Shown here in pieces: positions 1 to 8,923 of a stretch of DNA of 64,000 nt. Position 1 is the stretch's first letter. The number at the start of each line of letters is the position of its first letter. Under the pieces are notes generated by a model. That model was given only the letters and a program-made list of their open reading frames with translations. It was not told where the DNA came from and did no database searches. This stretch comes from an uncultured Lachnospiraceae bacterium (lineage in GTDB: Bacteria; Bacillota; Clostridia; Lachnospirales; Lachnospiraceae): positions 1-64,000 of the forward strand of contig CAJTUC010000016.1 in NCBI GenBank assembly GCA_910579395.1, in the 5' to 3' direction. The translations under genes and the position numbers were made by a program.

Positions 1-648
1 GGTCAATTCGTCTTTGGGTTTCTCAAAAACCACTTTCCCTTCATGGATAAATACGATATAATCGGCAATCTTCTCCAGGTCGCTGGTAATGTGGGAAGAT
101 ACCAGGATGGAATGTTCCTCGTCCTGCACGAAATCCAACAGCATATCCAGAATATCATCCCGGACAACCGGGTCCAGGCCGCTGGTGGCTTCATCCAGGA
201 CCAACAGCCTGGAATGATGGGAAAATGCAGCGGAGATTGCCAGCTTCATCTTCATTCCTTTTGAAAATTGTCTGATCTGCTTATCGGCCGGCAGGGAAAA
301 CTGTTTCAGCAGATGCAGATAAGCCTGTTCGTCCCATGTCCTGTAAATATTTTTCATAACCCGGTTCAATTTCCGGGGAGAAAGGATTTCCGGGTAATTG
401 CTGCCATCGAACACGACGCCGATCTGTTCTTTGACTTCCCCGTCCAGTTCCTCCCTGTCCAAAATGGAAACAACGCCGTCCTCCTTTTGAATCAGCCCTA
501 AAGCCGCATTGATTGTCGTGCTTTTTCCTGCGCCGTTTTCTCCGATCAGTCCAACAATGGAGCCACTGGGAACGGTAAACGAGACATGATCCAAAACAAA
601 ATCCTGATAAGTTTTGGTAAGGCCTGATACCATGAAAGCATTTGTCAT
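1..648 (-). CDS. ABC transporter ATP-binding protein (partial, runs off left edge)
   Basis: ATP-hydrolysing subunit of an ABC transporter; 216 codons are visible and the C-terminus lies outside the window. Walker A GENGAGKS is at residues 36-43, the signature SKGMK at 129-133, Walker B LLVLDE at 148-153 and the H-loop His near 186. The short, divergent signature resembles the YtrB/YhaQ/EcsA-like group. The ATG lies 2 bp after the stop of the GntR gene, with GGAGGA as ribosome site inside the end of that gene, so the two are co-transcribed. YtrA-type repressors usually control such ABC genes (family knowledge); a permease gene probably follows outside the window. Substrate cannot be told; export or membrane-stress response is the usual role. 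Confidence 0.9.
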   Translation of the reverse strand, partial: MTNAFMVSGLTKTYQDFVLDHVSFTVPSGSIVGLIGENGAGKSTTINAALGLIQKEDGVVSILDREELDGEVKEQIGVVFDGSNYPEILSPRKLNRVMKNIYRTWDEQAYLHLLKQFSLPADKQIRQFSKGMKMKLAISAAFSHHSRLLVLDEATSGLDPVVRDDILDMLLDFVQDEEHSILVSSHITSDLEKIADYIVFIHEGKVVFEKPKDELT

Positions 649-650
649 CG

Positions 651-1025
651 CTAATCCTCCTCGTACAATAATGTTAATAAGCTGATTAATTTATTAAGCG
701 GTATTCCGCTCATACGGGCAATTTCTATCGCATCGTTGAAACAACCCTCTATCTTTTTTTGCTGTTCTTCCAAATAGAAGTCCTGATTCCTCACAGATAC
801 ATAGCAGCCTTTCCCGGCTGTCGTTTCAATAAAGCCATCCTCCTGCAGGATGTCATATGCCTTCTGTACGGTCAGAACACTGATCTGTAGCGATTTTGCA
901 AGGGCGCGGATAGAGGGAAGCGCTTCCCCAGCCTTCAGCTCACCGCTCATAATCTGCGTTTTTATCTGTGACACAATCTGCTCATACAAAGGACGACTTG
1001 CCTTATTACTTACAACAATCTCCAA
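651..1025 (-). CDS. GntR-family repressor, YtrA subfamily
   Basis: DNA-binding regulator of 124 residues. Residues about 10-75 form a GntR winged helix-turn-helix (LYEQIVSQIK, then LPSIRALAKSLQIS and TVQKAYDILQEDGF), followed by only about 45 residues. That short helical dimerisation tail marks the YtrA subfamily, which lacks a large effector-binding domain. It is first in an operon with the ABC ATPase and probably represses itself: a 14-bp inverted repeat overlaps the -10 box of its promoter at 1040-1080. The effector is unknown; in relatives such operons respond to cell-wall-active compounds (family knowledge, not visible here). Confidence 0.9.
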   Translation of the reverse strand: MEIVVSNKASRPLYEQIVSQIKTQIMSGELKAGEALPSIRALAKSLQISVLTVQKAYDILQEDGFIETTAGKGCYVSVRNQDFYLEEQQKKIEGCFNDAIEIARMSGIPLNKLISLLTLLYEED

Positions 1026-1039
1026 AACCGCCGCCTTTC

Positions 1040-1098
1040 TGTCTTATACTGTATTATATGTATAAATACAGTATAAGACATCATAAATCAGCTGTCAA
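1040..1098 (-). promoter_or_regulatory. Promoter with overlapping palindromic operator for the GntR-ABC operon
   Basis: On the minus strand TTGACA (1098-1093) is followed by a 17-bp spacer and TATACT (1075-1070). A perfect 14-bp inverted repeat, TGTCTTATACTGTA at 1040-1053 and its complement at 1067-1080, separated by 13 bp, covers the -10 box and the start region. This is the expected place for an autoregulatory operator of the GntR protein. Confidence 0.75.
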
Positions 1099-1106
1099 GA
1101 GAATTA

Positions 1107-1140
1107 CAAAAATCCCATTGCCTTAGCGATGGGATTTTTG
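1107..1140 (-). terminator. Rho-independent terminator after the lipoprotein pair
   Basis: Perfect 12-bp stem (1107-1118 with 1129-1140) and a 10-base loop; the distal arm ends in a T-run on either strand. It sits about 60 bp past the stop of the 1199-1702 gene and upstream of the GntR promoter, so it separates the two units. Confidence 0.75.
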
Positions 1141-1198
1141 TATATGGCTATGTAGATAGTAAAATCGGTTTTTATAAACATTTTCTGCACCAGCAAAT

Positions 1199-1702
1199 TT
1201 ATTCAACTGTGATCACTACAATTTTTACAGCTTCATCTGGATGATCTTCATCAAAATCAATCAGTCCCCGGTAACTAACCTCTACTTTATCACCCACGGC
1301 AATGGAGAAATCCCCTTCTACAGCGTGAGCGCTTTCCGTGGAAAACCCTTCCAATATCTGCGCATTCTCCGTGGAAAAATAATAGAGCATGTCATCATCC
1401 GGGTTTTTGATTGTGATTGTGTTACCTTCATACTTTTCAACAATTCCGGCAATGGGATCGCACACTGTATTTTCTTCGTCTTCCGGAGAAACTTTTCCAT
1501 CCTCTTCTGCAATCTCCGGTTTTGACGGTTCCACAAGATTCGTTTCTGCTTCCTCAGCTTTTGTATCTGCGGTTTCTTTCTTATCCGTTTCCTGTGGGGA
1601 ATCAGTCTCCACAGATACCGCATTCTCTTTTGATTCGGATGAGCAGGCGGTCATCCCCATTGTCAAAACGATCATAAATATCAGAATACATTTTCTTTTC
1701 AT
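1199..1702 (-). CDS. Putative lipoprotein, OB-like C-terminal domain
   Basis: Predicted exported lipoprotein of 167 residues, function unknown. The start was set at the ATG at 1702 because GAGGAG lies just upstream; the ATG five codons earlier (1717) overlaps that ribosome site. A signal peptide ends in a lipobox (GMTAC, Cys about residue 20), followed by an acidic Glu/Ser/Thr-rich linker of about 50 residues and a C-terminal beta-rich domain with VGDKVEVSYRG, suggesting a small OB-like fold. It follows the 1721-2278 lipoprotein with a 3-base gap to the upstream ATG, so both belong to one operon. The two share the plan signal peptide, acidic linker, beta-rich domain. Confidence 0.75.
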   Translation of the reverse strand: MKRKCILIFMIVLTMGMTACSSESKENAVSVETDSPQETDKKETADTKAEEAETNLVEPSKPEIAEEDGKVSPEDEENTVCDPIAGIVEKYEGNTITIKNPDDDMLYYFSTENAQILEGFSTESAHAVEGDFSIAVGDKVEVSYRGLIDFDEDHPDEAVKIVVITVE

Positions 1703-1720
1703 AATCTTTCTCCTCATTTT

Positions 1721-2278
1721 CTAAAAAAATCGTATTTCTGTAGCATGGAATTCATCATTTTTAAAGCTGCCTTTCATTTCAACGGACATATGCTCTTTCA
1801 AGTCCTGAAATCCGGCCTCTTTGTTCCCATGGCTTTCTTCATTTTCATCAGTGTCTTTCAAATAAAAACGAGTATCTTCTTCAAAAACTACATGAATCAA
1901 CAGGGAATCGGGAATATCCGCATCGGAGCTTGGAGAACTGTATACTATGGAACCATCATCAAGAATTTTCACTTTCCTCTCGACAATGAAAAATGAGTCC
2001 TCTTCCATCTTCCAAACCTTACCTAAAAAATCCGCATCGACAGCAGAGGCAACATCCGGCTCTAATACCTGCCATTTTCCTGCTGTATTTTCCTGTGCCT
2101 CCTCTGCGCTCCCATCAGCGTCCTTTAGTGGCGCATTATTTAATTCCTCTGGCGCTGCTTCCTCTACCTGAGTTTCTTCTGTTTTAGCAGTAGATTCCGA
2201 GCCGGAACCGCATCCCGCAATCATTGTGTTCAATATGCAGACAGTACCAAATAATATCATTGCCTTTTTCTGTTTCAT
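1721..2278 (-). CDS. Putative lipoprotein
   Basis: Exported lipoprotein of 185 residues with unknown function. Lys-rich N-terminus, hydrophobic stretch and lipobox (MIAGC, Cys about residue 23), then a Glu/Ala-rich low-complexity linker to about residue 70 and a beta-rich domain. The ribosome site GAGGAGG is well placed before the ATG. It is the first gene of a two-lipoprotein operon. Similarity to the downstream lipoprotein is in architecture and composition, suggesting an old duplication or shared partner. No catalytic motif is visible. Confidence 0.7.
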   Translation of the reverse strand: MKQKKAMILFGTVCILNTMIAGCGSGSESTAKTEETQVEEAAPEELNNAPLKDADGSAEEAQENTAGKWQVLEPDVASAVDADFLGKVWKMEEDSFFIVERKVKILDDGSIVYSSPSSDADIPDSLLIHVVFEEDTRFYLKDTDENEESHGNKEAGFQDLKEHMSVEMKGSFKNDEFHATEIRFF

Positions 2279-2312
2279 AAATGCCTCCTCGTTATTTATA
2301 GAAATAATAGCT

Positions 2313-2341
2313 ATTATAGTCTGTCTAAATCATTCAAACAA
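2313..2341 (-). promoter_or_regulatory. Promoter of the two-lipoprotein operon
   Basis: Minus strand TTGTTT (2341-2336), 17-bp spacer, TATAAT (2318-2313), about 35 bp before the ATG at 2278. Confidence 0.6.
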
Positions 2342-2483
2342 CCTGTTTGCAGTGAAATGCATCCTGGATGCCGCAGATATCATTAAAGTATCCTTTTAAT
2401 TAACATCTACGGTCGCTGTCCTCCGGATATGTGATTCATTAAAGTTTTCTTTCGAGAGCATAAATTTATTTCTCCGTAAAGAA

Positions 2484-2505
2484 AAAACGGCCCTAAAGCC
2501 GTTTT
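2484..2505 (-). terminator. Terminator of the sigma/anti-sigma operon
   Basis: AAAACGGC/GCCGTTTT stem (2484-2491 with 2498-2505), 6-base loop, T-run on the minus strand, about 25 bp past the stop at 2531. The rest of 2279-2530 shows no gene. Confidence 0.75.
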
Positions 2506-2530
2506 CTCCATTCCTGAGTTATTTTCCCCG

Positions 2531-3775
2531 CTATCGAATGGTATACACCATAAACCTGATTGTTCCGTCCACATCCCTTCTGCAGACCTGAAATTCCGCT
2601 TCACTATCAGTATAGCCACATCCAAGCAAAGTTACATCGGTCTTTCCGCTAAAAAAGTCTTCACTGACAAATCCTACGCCGCTGCTTTCTGAACCATCCG
2701 CATAACAATAGCTATACTCCACAATCCTGTCCTCTCCAACCGTTATTTCTTTTGTAAATTTTTCTTCCGGAACAGCATAGCTCAGTAGATTTTCGATGGG
2801 AATATCATCCAGTGACGTAACGTTTGCATCCTTTTCCCGCTCTTTTAAAATAATCTCATCCAGTTTCGGGTTATCGGTAGAAATAATGCCATTCGCACCC
2901 ACAACAGGCACTTCCGCTTCCCATGATGCTTCCAATTCCCGAAGATAGGTGAGCGCCGCCGCTTCGTCAGCTCGTTCGCAATCAATTGGCAGATTCATAA
3001 GCAGATTAATTCCCTGATATCCTTCTTTTCGGGTAATCGTGCCATCCGTTTCATGATAATCATATGCCTCTGCCGGATAAAAATCCGTATCCGTAATGCA
3101 GAGATAGACCTGCCTATTCGCAAACAGTGCAATATCATCACACTCTATAATACGATAAAGAACACCGTTTTTTACCATTGTAGAATATGCGCCGCCCATG
3201 GACGCGATATTATAGCGCCACGGTTCCAGTCCCTGAATGAGCGGCGATACAAAAAAATGAAGATCCGCATATTCATCACTGCTCGTTTCCGGCATGGGCA
3301 CACCATCCGTCCGCTCTATCGAAAGAACCACATAAGTACCGCCCTCTTCCGATACAGAATCTTCCAGACCGCTTTTGATAAGACCTTCTCTTGTCGCCGC
3401 CGCATACAGTTTAAAACGGTATCCGCCGGCTTCCAATGTTTCGTTCAGTTCCAGCACTTCGTCCCCTCCAAAAGCCTCTTCAGTTCCTTTGTTTCCTGCT
3501 TCTGAAACGATTTCATCCCTTGATAAATATTTTATTGCGGCCACGGCCGTCGTGGAAATCGCCAGAATACAAACTGCAGCCATCGCTGCGACAGATATCA
3601 TTTTTCCTTTTTTCATATTATATGCCCCTTTTCCAAATTTCGGATTATCTGCCGGAACATTGGAATTTCGGCGGTCCCATTCACGGATAATGCGTTCATT
3701 CAGCCTTTTGTCCGGCGCTATATCTGAAGTAAGCGCTTCCCGCATGAGCAGGTCTATTTTGTTATCTTTCTTCAT
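2531..3775 (-). CDS. Membrane-anchored anti-sigma-like protein (DUF4179-like)
   Basis: About 414 residues, translated from the ATG at 3775 (9 bp after GGAGG) or from 3781. Residues 1-50 are a charged cytosolic region, about 57-80 a single membrane helix (VAAMAAVCILAIS), and the remaining about 330 residues an outside domain with no recognised catalytic motif. The gene overlaps the end of the ECF sigma gene by 14-20 bp, so translation is coupled. That context, and the cytosol-helix-ectodomain plan, point to a regulator that holds the sigma factor at the membrane and senses an outside signal. No zinc-binding ZAS motif (HxxxCxxC) is visible, so the anti-sigma role rests on context. Confidence 0.65.
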   Translation of the reverse strand: MKKDNKIDLLMREALTSDIAPDKRLNERIIREWDRRNSNVPADNPKFGKGAYNMKKGKMISVAAMAAVCILAISTTAVAAIKYLSRDEIVSEAGNKGTEEAFGGDEVLELNETLEAGGYRFKLYAAATREGLIKSGLEDSVSEEGGTYVVLSIERTDGVPMPETSSDEYADLHFFVSPLIQGLEPWRYNIASMGGAYSTMVKNGVLYRIIECDDIALFANRQVYLCITDTDFYPAEAYDYHETDGTITRKEGYQGINLLMNLPIDCERADEAAALTYLRELEASWEAEVPVVGANGIISTDNPKLDEIILKEREKDANVTSLDDIPIENLLSYAVPEEKFTKEITVGEDRIVEYSYCYADGSESSGVGFVSEDFFSGKTDVTLLGCGYTDSEAEFQVCRRDVDGTIRFMVYTIR

Positions 3776-4292
3776 AGCCATAATCCTCCATTTTTTTCTT
3801 GATGATCAATCTCGCTTTATGTAGTCTGCTTTTTACCGTACCTTTTGGTATATGTATTGTTACTGCAATCTCTTCGACGGAAAGCTGGGCCGTATAATAC
3901 AGGTAAATCGGCAGCCTTAAATGTTCGGGAAGTTTTTGCGTTTCTGTTCGTATCAATTCCAGCATTTCATGGCGAAGAAACGTTTCTTCAGGAGTATCCG
4001 TCTGGTCGGCTATGACGGCCGACAATTCGTCTGTCAATTCTCCTATCGGCGCAATCCGCTGTCTGCGCGCAGCCTTTTTACGGCGGTTCTTATGAATCCC
4101 CAGACTTACCGCAATCAAATAGCTTTTCGGATTGTCCGCACTGCTGATGTCCCTGCGGCGTTCCGTTGCCATGAGCATTGTTTCCTGATACAATTCTTCC
4201 GCTTCCTCCCGGCTCCCTGTCAACATACGACAGAAAGAATATACACTCTGTCCATCCCTTTCCAATAAATCGATAAATTCCTGACGCGTCAT
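3762..4292 (-). CDS. ECF-type RNA polymerase sigma factor
   Basis: Sigma-70 family factor of 176 residues with region 2 at the N-terminus (EEAEELYQETML...NPKSYLIAVS, a variant of the usual DxxQETF and WLYxIA motifs) and region 4 helix-turn-helix at the C-terminus (SVEEIAVTIHIPKGTVKSRL). Region 3 is absent, as in ECF factors. The ATG at 4292 is chosen because GGAGG lies 7 bp upstream; 23 in-frame residues before it have no ribosome site. Co-translated with the downstream membrane protein, its probable anti-sigma. Targets unknown; such pairs normally control envelope or antimicrobial-peptide responses and their own operon. Confidence 0.88.
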   Translation of the reverse strand: MTRQEFIDLLERDGQSVYSFCRMLTGSREEAEELYQETMLMATERRRDISSADNPKSYLIAVSLGIHKNRRKKAARRQRIAPIGELTDELSAVIADQTDTPEETFLRHEMLELIRTETQKLPEHLRLPIYLYYTAQLSVEEIAVTIHIPKGTVKSRLHKARLIIKKKMEDYGYEER

Positions 4293-4595
4293 TTCGATAC
4301 CTCCAGATTGCTGATAACATATAAGGCAGGTAAGTTTTGCCCTACACTTATATATTGTCATATCTTTTCAATCGGTTCATGGAATCCTAAAATTAACAGA
4401 TATCATGTCAGCCTTTTACACCACCGTGCGTACCGCACGCAAATAAAAAACAGGCAGACCAGCTATCACACGCTGTCCTGCCCGTTGTCCATTATATACT
4501 TATCACACAATCCTCGCCATAATATGGACGCAGTGAATCGCGTATGCCAGTGAATCATGCGTAAGCAGCTTTAATAAGCCTGCCTTCTTCCCGTT
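4293..4595. other. Intergenic region between the sigma operon and the large envelope gene
   Basis: No gene is supported in these 303 bp. The region holds the sigma operon's upstream sequence (AT-rich, no clean promoter seen) and the terminator at 4445-4484. Confidence 0.6.
4445..4484 (-). terminator. Terminator downstream of the glucosaminidase-like gene
   Basis: A 13-bp stem (4451-4463 with 4472-4484, two G-T pairs and one mismatch) around an 8-base loop, followed on the minus strand by six T (4450-4445). Confidence 0.7.
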
Positions 4596-7500
4596 TTATT
4601 CCACCCATTCATCATCCTCTATCCAGTCGTCTTCTGCATTTTCTTCATCATCAAACCATTCGTCCTCCGTAGAAGTATCCACGGAAACGCTCTGGGAATA
4701 CTTTGCATCAGATTCCGGCTCCTGCCATTCATCGTCCTCTATCCAGTCATCTTCATTACAATATCCATCGTTCTCTGATTCCGCGTCAGTTCTATTCCAT
4801 GACCTTTTCGGCATTTTTTTCTGCTCACTGTTTTCGCTTCTACGCCCTTTATCCGCCTCAGCAGATTTCAGGTCAAAAGTTTGAAAATGCCTTACAGACT
4901 TTTCGACCGCTTCATATTGATATGGCTCATTTTCCCCTTTTCCGTATTCCTCATACAATTCATCTACTTCCTCAGCCTCGTACTCCTCATATGGTTCTTC
5001 TGCTTCCTCAGCCTCGTACTCCTCATATGGTTCTTCTACTTCCTCAGCCTCATATTCCTCATATGGCTCTTCTTCGATTTCGTCTCCCTCGCCGCACTCA
5101 TCCTCATCTTCGTCGTCTTCTTCCTCGTCGTCTTCCTCTTCCCGTCTCTTTTTCATAAAAAAGAAAATTCCATATCCGACAATGACCAGAAGCATACAAA
5201 CAAACACGCTAACAATAATCCAACGCGTCACGGGATTTACGGTTTCATCCTCAAAGGATACCCCTGACATGGACTCATCGCTTACGACAATAAGATAGCA
5301 GGATGCGTGTTCGAACCGAAGACTTGCAACACCATCAGGACCAATAATCGCATCACAGATAAACTCCAATGTTTCTGTCTCCGGATTGTAATAAAACAGA
5401 TTTGCATATTTCCCACTATATTCTTTTCCAAGTGCGACATTCAAGACAGGTTCAAAGCCAAACTCTCCTTGATGCGCCAGCGTAATTTCAAGATATTTAT
5501 TCCCATTCAGAATCGTTGAGATTAATTCCCGCGGTACATTATTCGTTCCAAGCTCAACGCCCATGTCCACTTCCGCCATTGCGCTTTCGTCAATGGAATC
5601 CACATCGATGCTCCATGTAACAGCACCGCCCATATCCAGCAAAAGATCGAAGTTCTGCTCTTTGGCCATCTGCATCTTTTCTGTGGTCAGAATAGTAGTA
5701 TCTTCCATCTGAATCGTAACAGCGGGCCTGAAATAACCCGAATCTTCCGGCTGTCCTGCATTCTCCGCTTCTTCTCCGGATGAACTGCTTTCCTCTGCAT
5801 TATATGTATCGTTCTCATTTGCTACCGTTACTCCCTGTGTACCGGACTGCGTGTTCCCAGCAGTTGTATTCAGAGACGCATTCCCCGACTGCCCATTGCT
5901 GCCCGCCGCCTCTGGCTGTGCACTTTCGGCTGTTGTACTTCCAGTTGGCGCAGATGGAGATATATTTTCAGCGGCTGTGCTTCCTACAGTTGCCGGCGGC
6001 TGTGTACTTCCTGACGATACACTGCTGCCTGATGCACTACTATTGCCGCTTTCTGTACTCGTTCCGCCGCCGGAACTGCTGCTGTTGCTGCTGTTGCTGC
6101 TTTCTGTACTCGTTCCGCCGCCGGAACTGCCGCTGTTGCTGCTTTCTGTACTCGTTCCACCGCCGGAACTGCCGCCAGTTCCGCTTCCTGTACCCGTTCC
6201 ATTTCCTGTACTTCCGCCGCTTCCGCTCTCTGTGCCTGTTCCGGTTCCGCTTCCCGTTCCACTTCCTGCACTGCCGCTTCCTGTACCGGTTCCGGTTCCT
6301 GTACTGCCGCTGGTTCCGCCTCCACTCGTCGTTCCGCCGTTCCCCGTCGAACCGCCGCTGTTTCCGCTGCCGTTTCCACCGGTGGGCGGCTCCGATACCA
6401 TCTCTTTCACCTGAACGATAATGGGAATATGATTTACCGTATAATAATTATTCTCATCCGGGTTATAGGATACATAAAAAGTATATTCGCCTGCGTCTGT
6501 CAGCATGGTTTCCGTATCACTTTCCCAGAAAAATCCATCCGGAAGCACAATACTTCCCAAAACCACTCCGATCTCTACTTCCAGCCCAGTCGGAACCTGA
6601 CATACCGGAACCGCCTTGGTCACAGTGAAGCTGATATTCTTTGTGACCGTATTATATTTCGTTGTGTCCGCCGGTGTATAGACTGCATCATATGCCGGTG
6701 TTCCCACCGATAGCGAAATATCCCCGTTTACCCATGCCCAGCCAGCCGGAAGAACGACATCCGCCAATCGGATGCCTTCCCGGTAAGTGACCGGAGACAG
6801 GACCGGCGTTGCTACAACCGGATTCGCCTTCACCACCGTAACTGTACAATTCGCACTGCTGGCACCGCCTCTGGCACAGGTGACGGTCGTATTTCCCGGT
6901 GAAAGGGCCGTGACTTTTCCCTGTGCATCAACCACCGCAACTGCCGGATCGCTGCTGGTAAAAGTCATATCATTCACATGGTCCACTTTAGAACCGTTCA
7001 CATAAGGAACTAACGTTATGCTCTTATCCACTTCCAGACTGCTGACACTTGTTTTATCCAGCGTGATCGCATCTGTCTTTTCCGGCTGTGCACACGCCGA
7101 TGCAGGCATATTTTCATACACAGGAATCTTAAAGACGAAACGCCGTTCCAACACACCCGCTTTTTGATAAGCTTTATAAATATTGGAGGCCTCATAATAG
7201 GGTGCCTCTATATTCTGCATATATTGATGCGTGTAATTGGCATATTTTCCGTTTGCAACATTAAATTTTTCCAGATACAGCGTATCCTGCCCCCACAGGA
7301 TATACTGATTGCCAATAATCTTAGCCCCGCCGTACAAAGAAGAATAGCGCGTATTCCAACCTTCCATCTTGGCCTTTGCCAGCCCTCTTCTGATCGTTTC
7401 CGCATCTCCAGTCCCCGACGCACTGACGTTAAAATAATTATAATATCCTTCATAGCCAGGATATGTACCGGATATCAACGCTGAACTTCCTCTTACCCCC

Positions 7501-8792
7501 TGTTCCTGCAGTACTCTGGAAGCCAGATGGAAAGGACTGACGCCGAGCTCTTGTCCAATCGCGGTAAATGCCTGTGCATAGGTCCTGCCGTCATCCGGAA
7601 TCGCAGAGGCCATAAAGGAACCGGCCAGAATCCCCTCTACCGCATCCGTCGTATGATAGGAGCTATTATAAATAAGCTGTTCGAACTGAAAAATATGAGC
7701 ATCATCGAGAAAGTTCCTCGGATCCATATAATACTTCAAAATACCTTCGGATGCATAACTCCAGCCGCGCTGCGGCGCACTCCCATTCTGCCACGAACCG
7801 GACTTGCTGCTGGAAATCCAGCTTTTATCTCCCAGTTCATTTGCAATGGCCGTATTCCAATCGAGCCCTGTATCCATTCTGACAAATATCCATTCAGGAT
7901 GCTTCTCTTTTAAGGCATAAAGTGCATTCTGATAAGAGGCCGGAAATTCGTCGATATCGGTACCACCTTCCGAAAGATTCATCACCATCGGTGCTGCGGA
8001 TAAATCCAGATAAGTTTCTTCCCACCCGGCAAAATCTTCATCCGAAGTTGCCAGATACCCTTTTTCCACATACCCCGTATACTCCACACCGTTCTGATAT
8101 AAAAGCACCTGATACCAGATACCGCCGTACTCATCTGTTTCCACATCCGTAATCTGCACAGACTGTCCACTGACCACTGTATGAACCGTTTCGCTTTCCA
8201 GAGAAGGCTCCGTCTTTACCTCATATTCATCACACAGATAAATAGACGCGAGCACTGCTTTCTTTTGTATAATGAGATAGAGACTGCTCTTTGCCTCTTC
8301 CGGATTTTGAAGAATGCCGCCAGTCTGAGACACTTCCACCGTAATGACAGGAATTTCGATACTGTCTTCAGAAGTCTCCTTGACCGCATACAGTGTTTCA
8401 TCCCATTTCGGATAAAAAACATAATATGGCTGTTTGACCGCCTCAAAATCCTCTTCGCATTCCCATGCCACCGTCAGCTCCACAGGCTCCTCTTCTCCAT
8501 CCAGCCATATCAGGAGCGTTTCCGGAAAAACACCCAGCAGTTCTTCCAACATCGGCTTATACATACAGGAAAAATAGGCATCTTCCTCCGAAAGCGCCTC
8601 AAATTTCACAATATACTTTACGGAATCTATAGACCCCGCTTCCGGCTGGACCGTTTCTTCCGATTGAATCACATCTTCCGTTTGTGACATCTCCGCCGCC
8701 AGAGCGCTGCATGGCTGCAAAAAAGCCATCAATACTGCTATCATATAGGATAAAAATTTAATGTATCTTCTTTTATGCCCGATTTTTCTCAT
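4596..8792 (-). CDS. Large envelope protein: SH3, glucosaminidase-like, Big_2, Ser/Gly linker, membrane helix, acidic cytosolic tail
   Basis: 1398 residues. Signal peptide 1-33; SH3-like segment about 184-254; N-acetylglucosaminidase-like domain about 280-555, with the family motif ASRVLQEQG followed by GYYNYFNV, where the first Glu is the likely catalytic acid; Big_2 immunoglobulin-like domain about 574-652; two more beta-rich modules; Ser/Gly/Thr low-complexity linker about 800-985; a beta-rich domain; membrane helix about 1189-1211 followed by KKRR; and an extremely acidic tail of about 180 residues. Positive residues after the helix put the tail in the cytosol and the enzyme outside. The tail contains a 12-residue repeat encoded by three 36-bp units. 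It follows the ftsEX-pcsB-ctpA block and probably cuts or binds peptidoglycan. The long tail is unusual for an autolysin. Confidence 0.85.
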   Translation of the reverse strand: MRKIGHKRRYIKFLSYMIAVLMAFLQPCSALAAEMSQTEDVIQSEETVQPEAGSIDSVKYIVKFEALSEEDAYFSCMYKPMLEELLGVFPETLLIWLDGEEEPVELTVAWECEEDFEAVKQPYYVFYPKWDETLYAVKETSEDSIEIPVITVEVSQTGGILQNPEEAKSSLYLIIQKKAVLASIYLCDEYEVKTEPSLESETVHTVVSGQSVQITDVETDEYGGIWYQVLLYQNGVEYTGYVEKGYLATSDEDFAGWEETYLDLSAAPMVMNLSEGGTDIDEFPASYQNALYALKEKHPEWIFVRMDTGLDWNTAIANELGDKSWISSSKSGSWQNGSAPQRGWSYASEGILKYYMDPRNFLDDAHIFQFEQLIYNSSYHTTDAVEGILAGSFMASAIPDDGRTYAQAFTAIGQELGVSPFHLASRVLQEQGVRGSSALISGTYPGYEGYYNYFNVSASGTGDAETIRRGLAKAKMEGWNTRYSSLYGGAKIIGNQYILWGQDTLYLEKFNVANGKYANYTHQYMQNIEAPYYEASNIYKAYQKAGVLERRFVFKIPVYENMPASACAQPEKTDAITLDKTSVSSLEVDKSITLVPYVNGSKVDHVNDMTFTSSDPAVAVVDAQGKVTALSPGNTTVTCARGGASSANCTVTVVKANPVVATPVLSPVTYREGIRLADVVLPAGWAWVNGDISLSVGTPAYDAVYTPADTTKYNTVTKNISFTVTKAVPVCQVPTGLEVEIGVVLGSIVLPDGFFWESDTETMLTDAGEYTFYVSYNPDENNYYTVNHIPIIVQVKEMVSEPPTGGNGSGNSGGSTGNGGTTSGGGTSGSTGTGTGTGSGSAGSGTGSGTGTGTESGSGGSTGNGTGTGSGTGGSSGGGTSTESSNSGSSGGGTSTESSNSSNSSSSGGGTSTESGNSSASGSSVSSGSTQPPATVGSTAAENISPSAPTGSTTAESAQPEAAGSNGQSGNASLNTTAGNTQSGTQGVTVANENDTYNAEESSSSGEEAENAGQPEDSGYFRPAVTIQMEDTTILTTEKMQMAKEQNFDLLLDMGGAVTWSIDVDSIDESAMAEVDMGVELGTNNVPRELISTILNGNKYLEITLAHQGEFGFEPVLNVALGKEYSGKYANLFYYNPETETLEFICDAIIGPDGVASLRFEHASCYLIVVSDESMSGVSFEDETVNPVTRWIIVSVFVCMLLVIVGYGIFFFMKKRREEEDDEEEDDEDEDECGEGDEIEEEPYEEYEAEEVEEPYEEYEAEEAEEPYEEYEAEEVDELYEEYGKGENEPYQYEAVEKSVRHFQTFDLKSAEADKGRRSENSEQKKMPKRSWNRTDAESENDGYCNEDDWIEDDEWQEPESDAKYSQSVSVDTSTEDEWFDDEENAEDDWIEDDEWVE
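4969..5076 (-). repeat. Three tandem 36-bp repeats in the acidic tail
   Basis: Units 4969-5004, 5005-5040 and 5041-5076 begin TCCTCAGCCT on the plus strand and are nearly identical. They encode the 12-residue repeat PYEEYEAEEVEE. The first two units differ at a single base, suggesting recent expansion. Confidence 0.9.
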
Positions 8793-8829
8793 TGGTATAA
8801 AATCCTTTCCACATTATGTCAACACATTA

Positions 8830-8859
8830 ACTGTACCATTATGTAGTGCATTATGTCAA
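8830..8859 (-). promoter_or_regulatory. Probable promoter of the large envelope gene
   Basis: TTGACA (8859-8854), 18-bp spacer, TACAGT (8835-8830) on the minus strand. The 11-mer TTGACATAATG occurs here (8859-8849) and again at 8822-8812, a direct repeat that may be a regulator site. Confidence 0.5.
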
Positions 8860-8889
8860 CTGCGGTTACAGCAGTTTCCGTCATACCGT

Positions 8890-8917
8890 AAAATGCGCAG
8901 ACATAACTGCCTGCGCA
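8890..8917 (-). terminator. Terminator of the ftsEX-ctpA unit
   Basis: TGCGCAG (8894-8900) pairs with CTGCGCA (8911-8917); T-run follows on the minus strand just past the ctpA stop at 8924. Confidence 0.7.
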
Positions 8918-8923
8918 CTCTTT

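Noticed and set aside
2407..2625. 72-residue minus-strand frame over the end of the anti-sigma-like gene
   Set aside because: Overlaps a real gene in another frame and crosses its terminator.
5851..6414. 187-residue plus-strand frame rich in Val, Leu and Pro
   Set aside because: Antisense shadow of the Ser/Gly/Thr low-complexity linker of the large envelope protein; composition is fully explained by it and no ribosome site is present.
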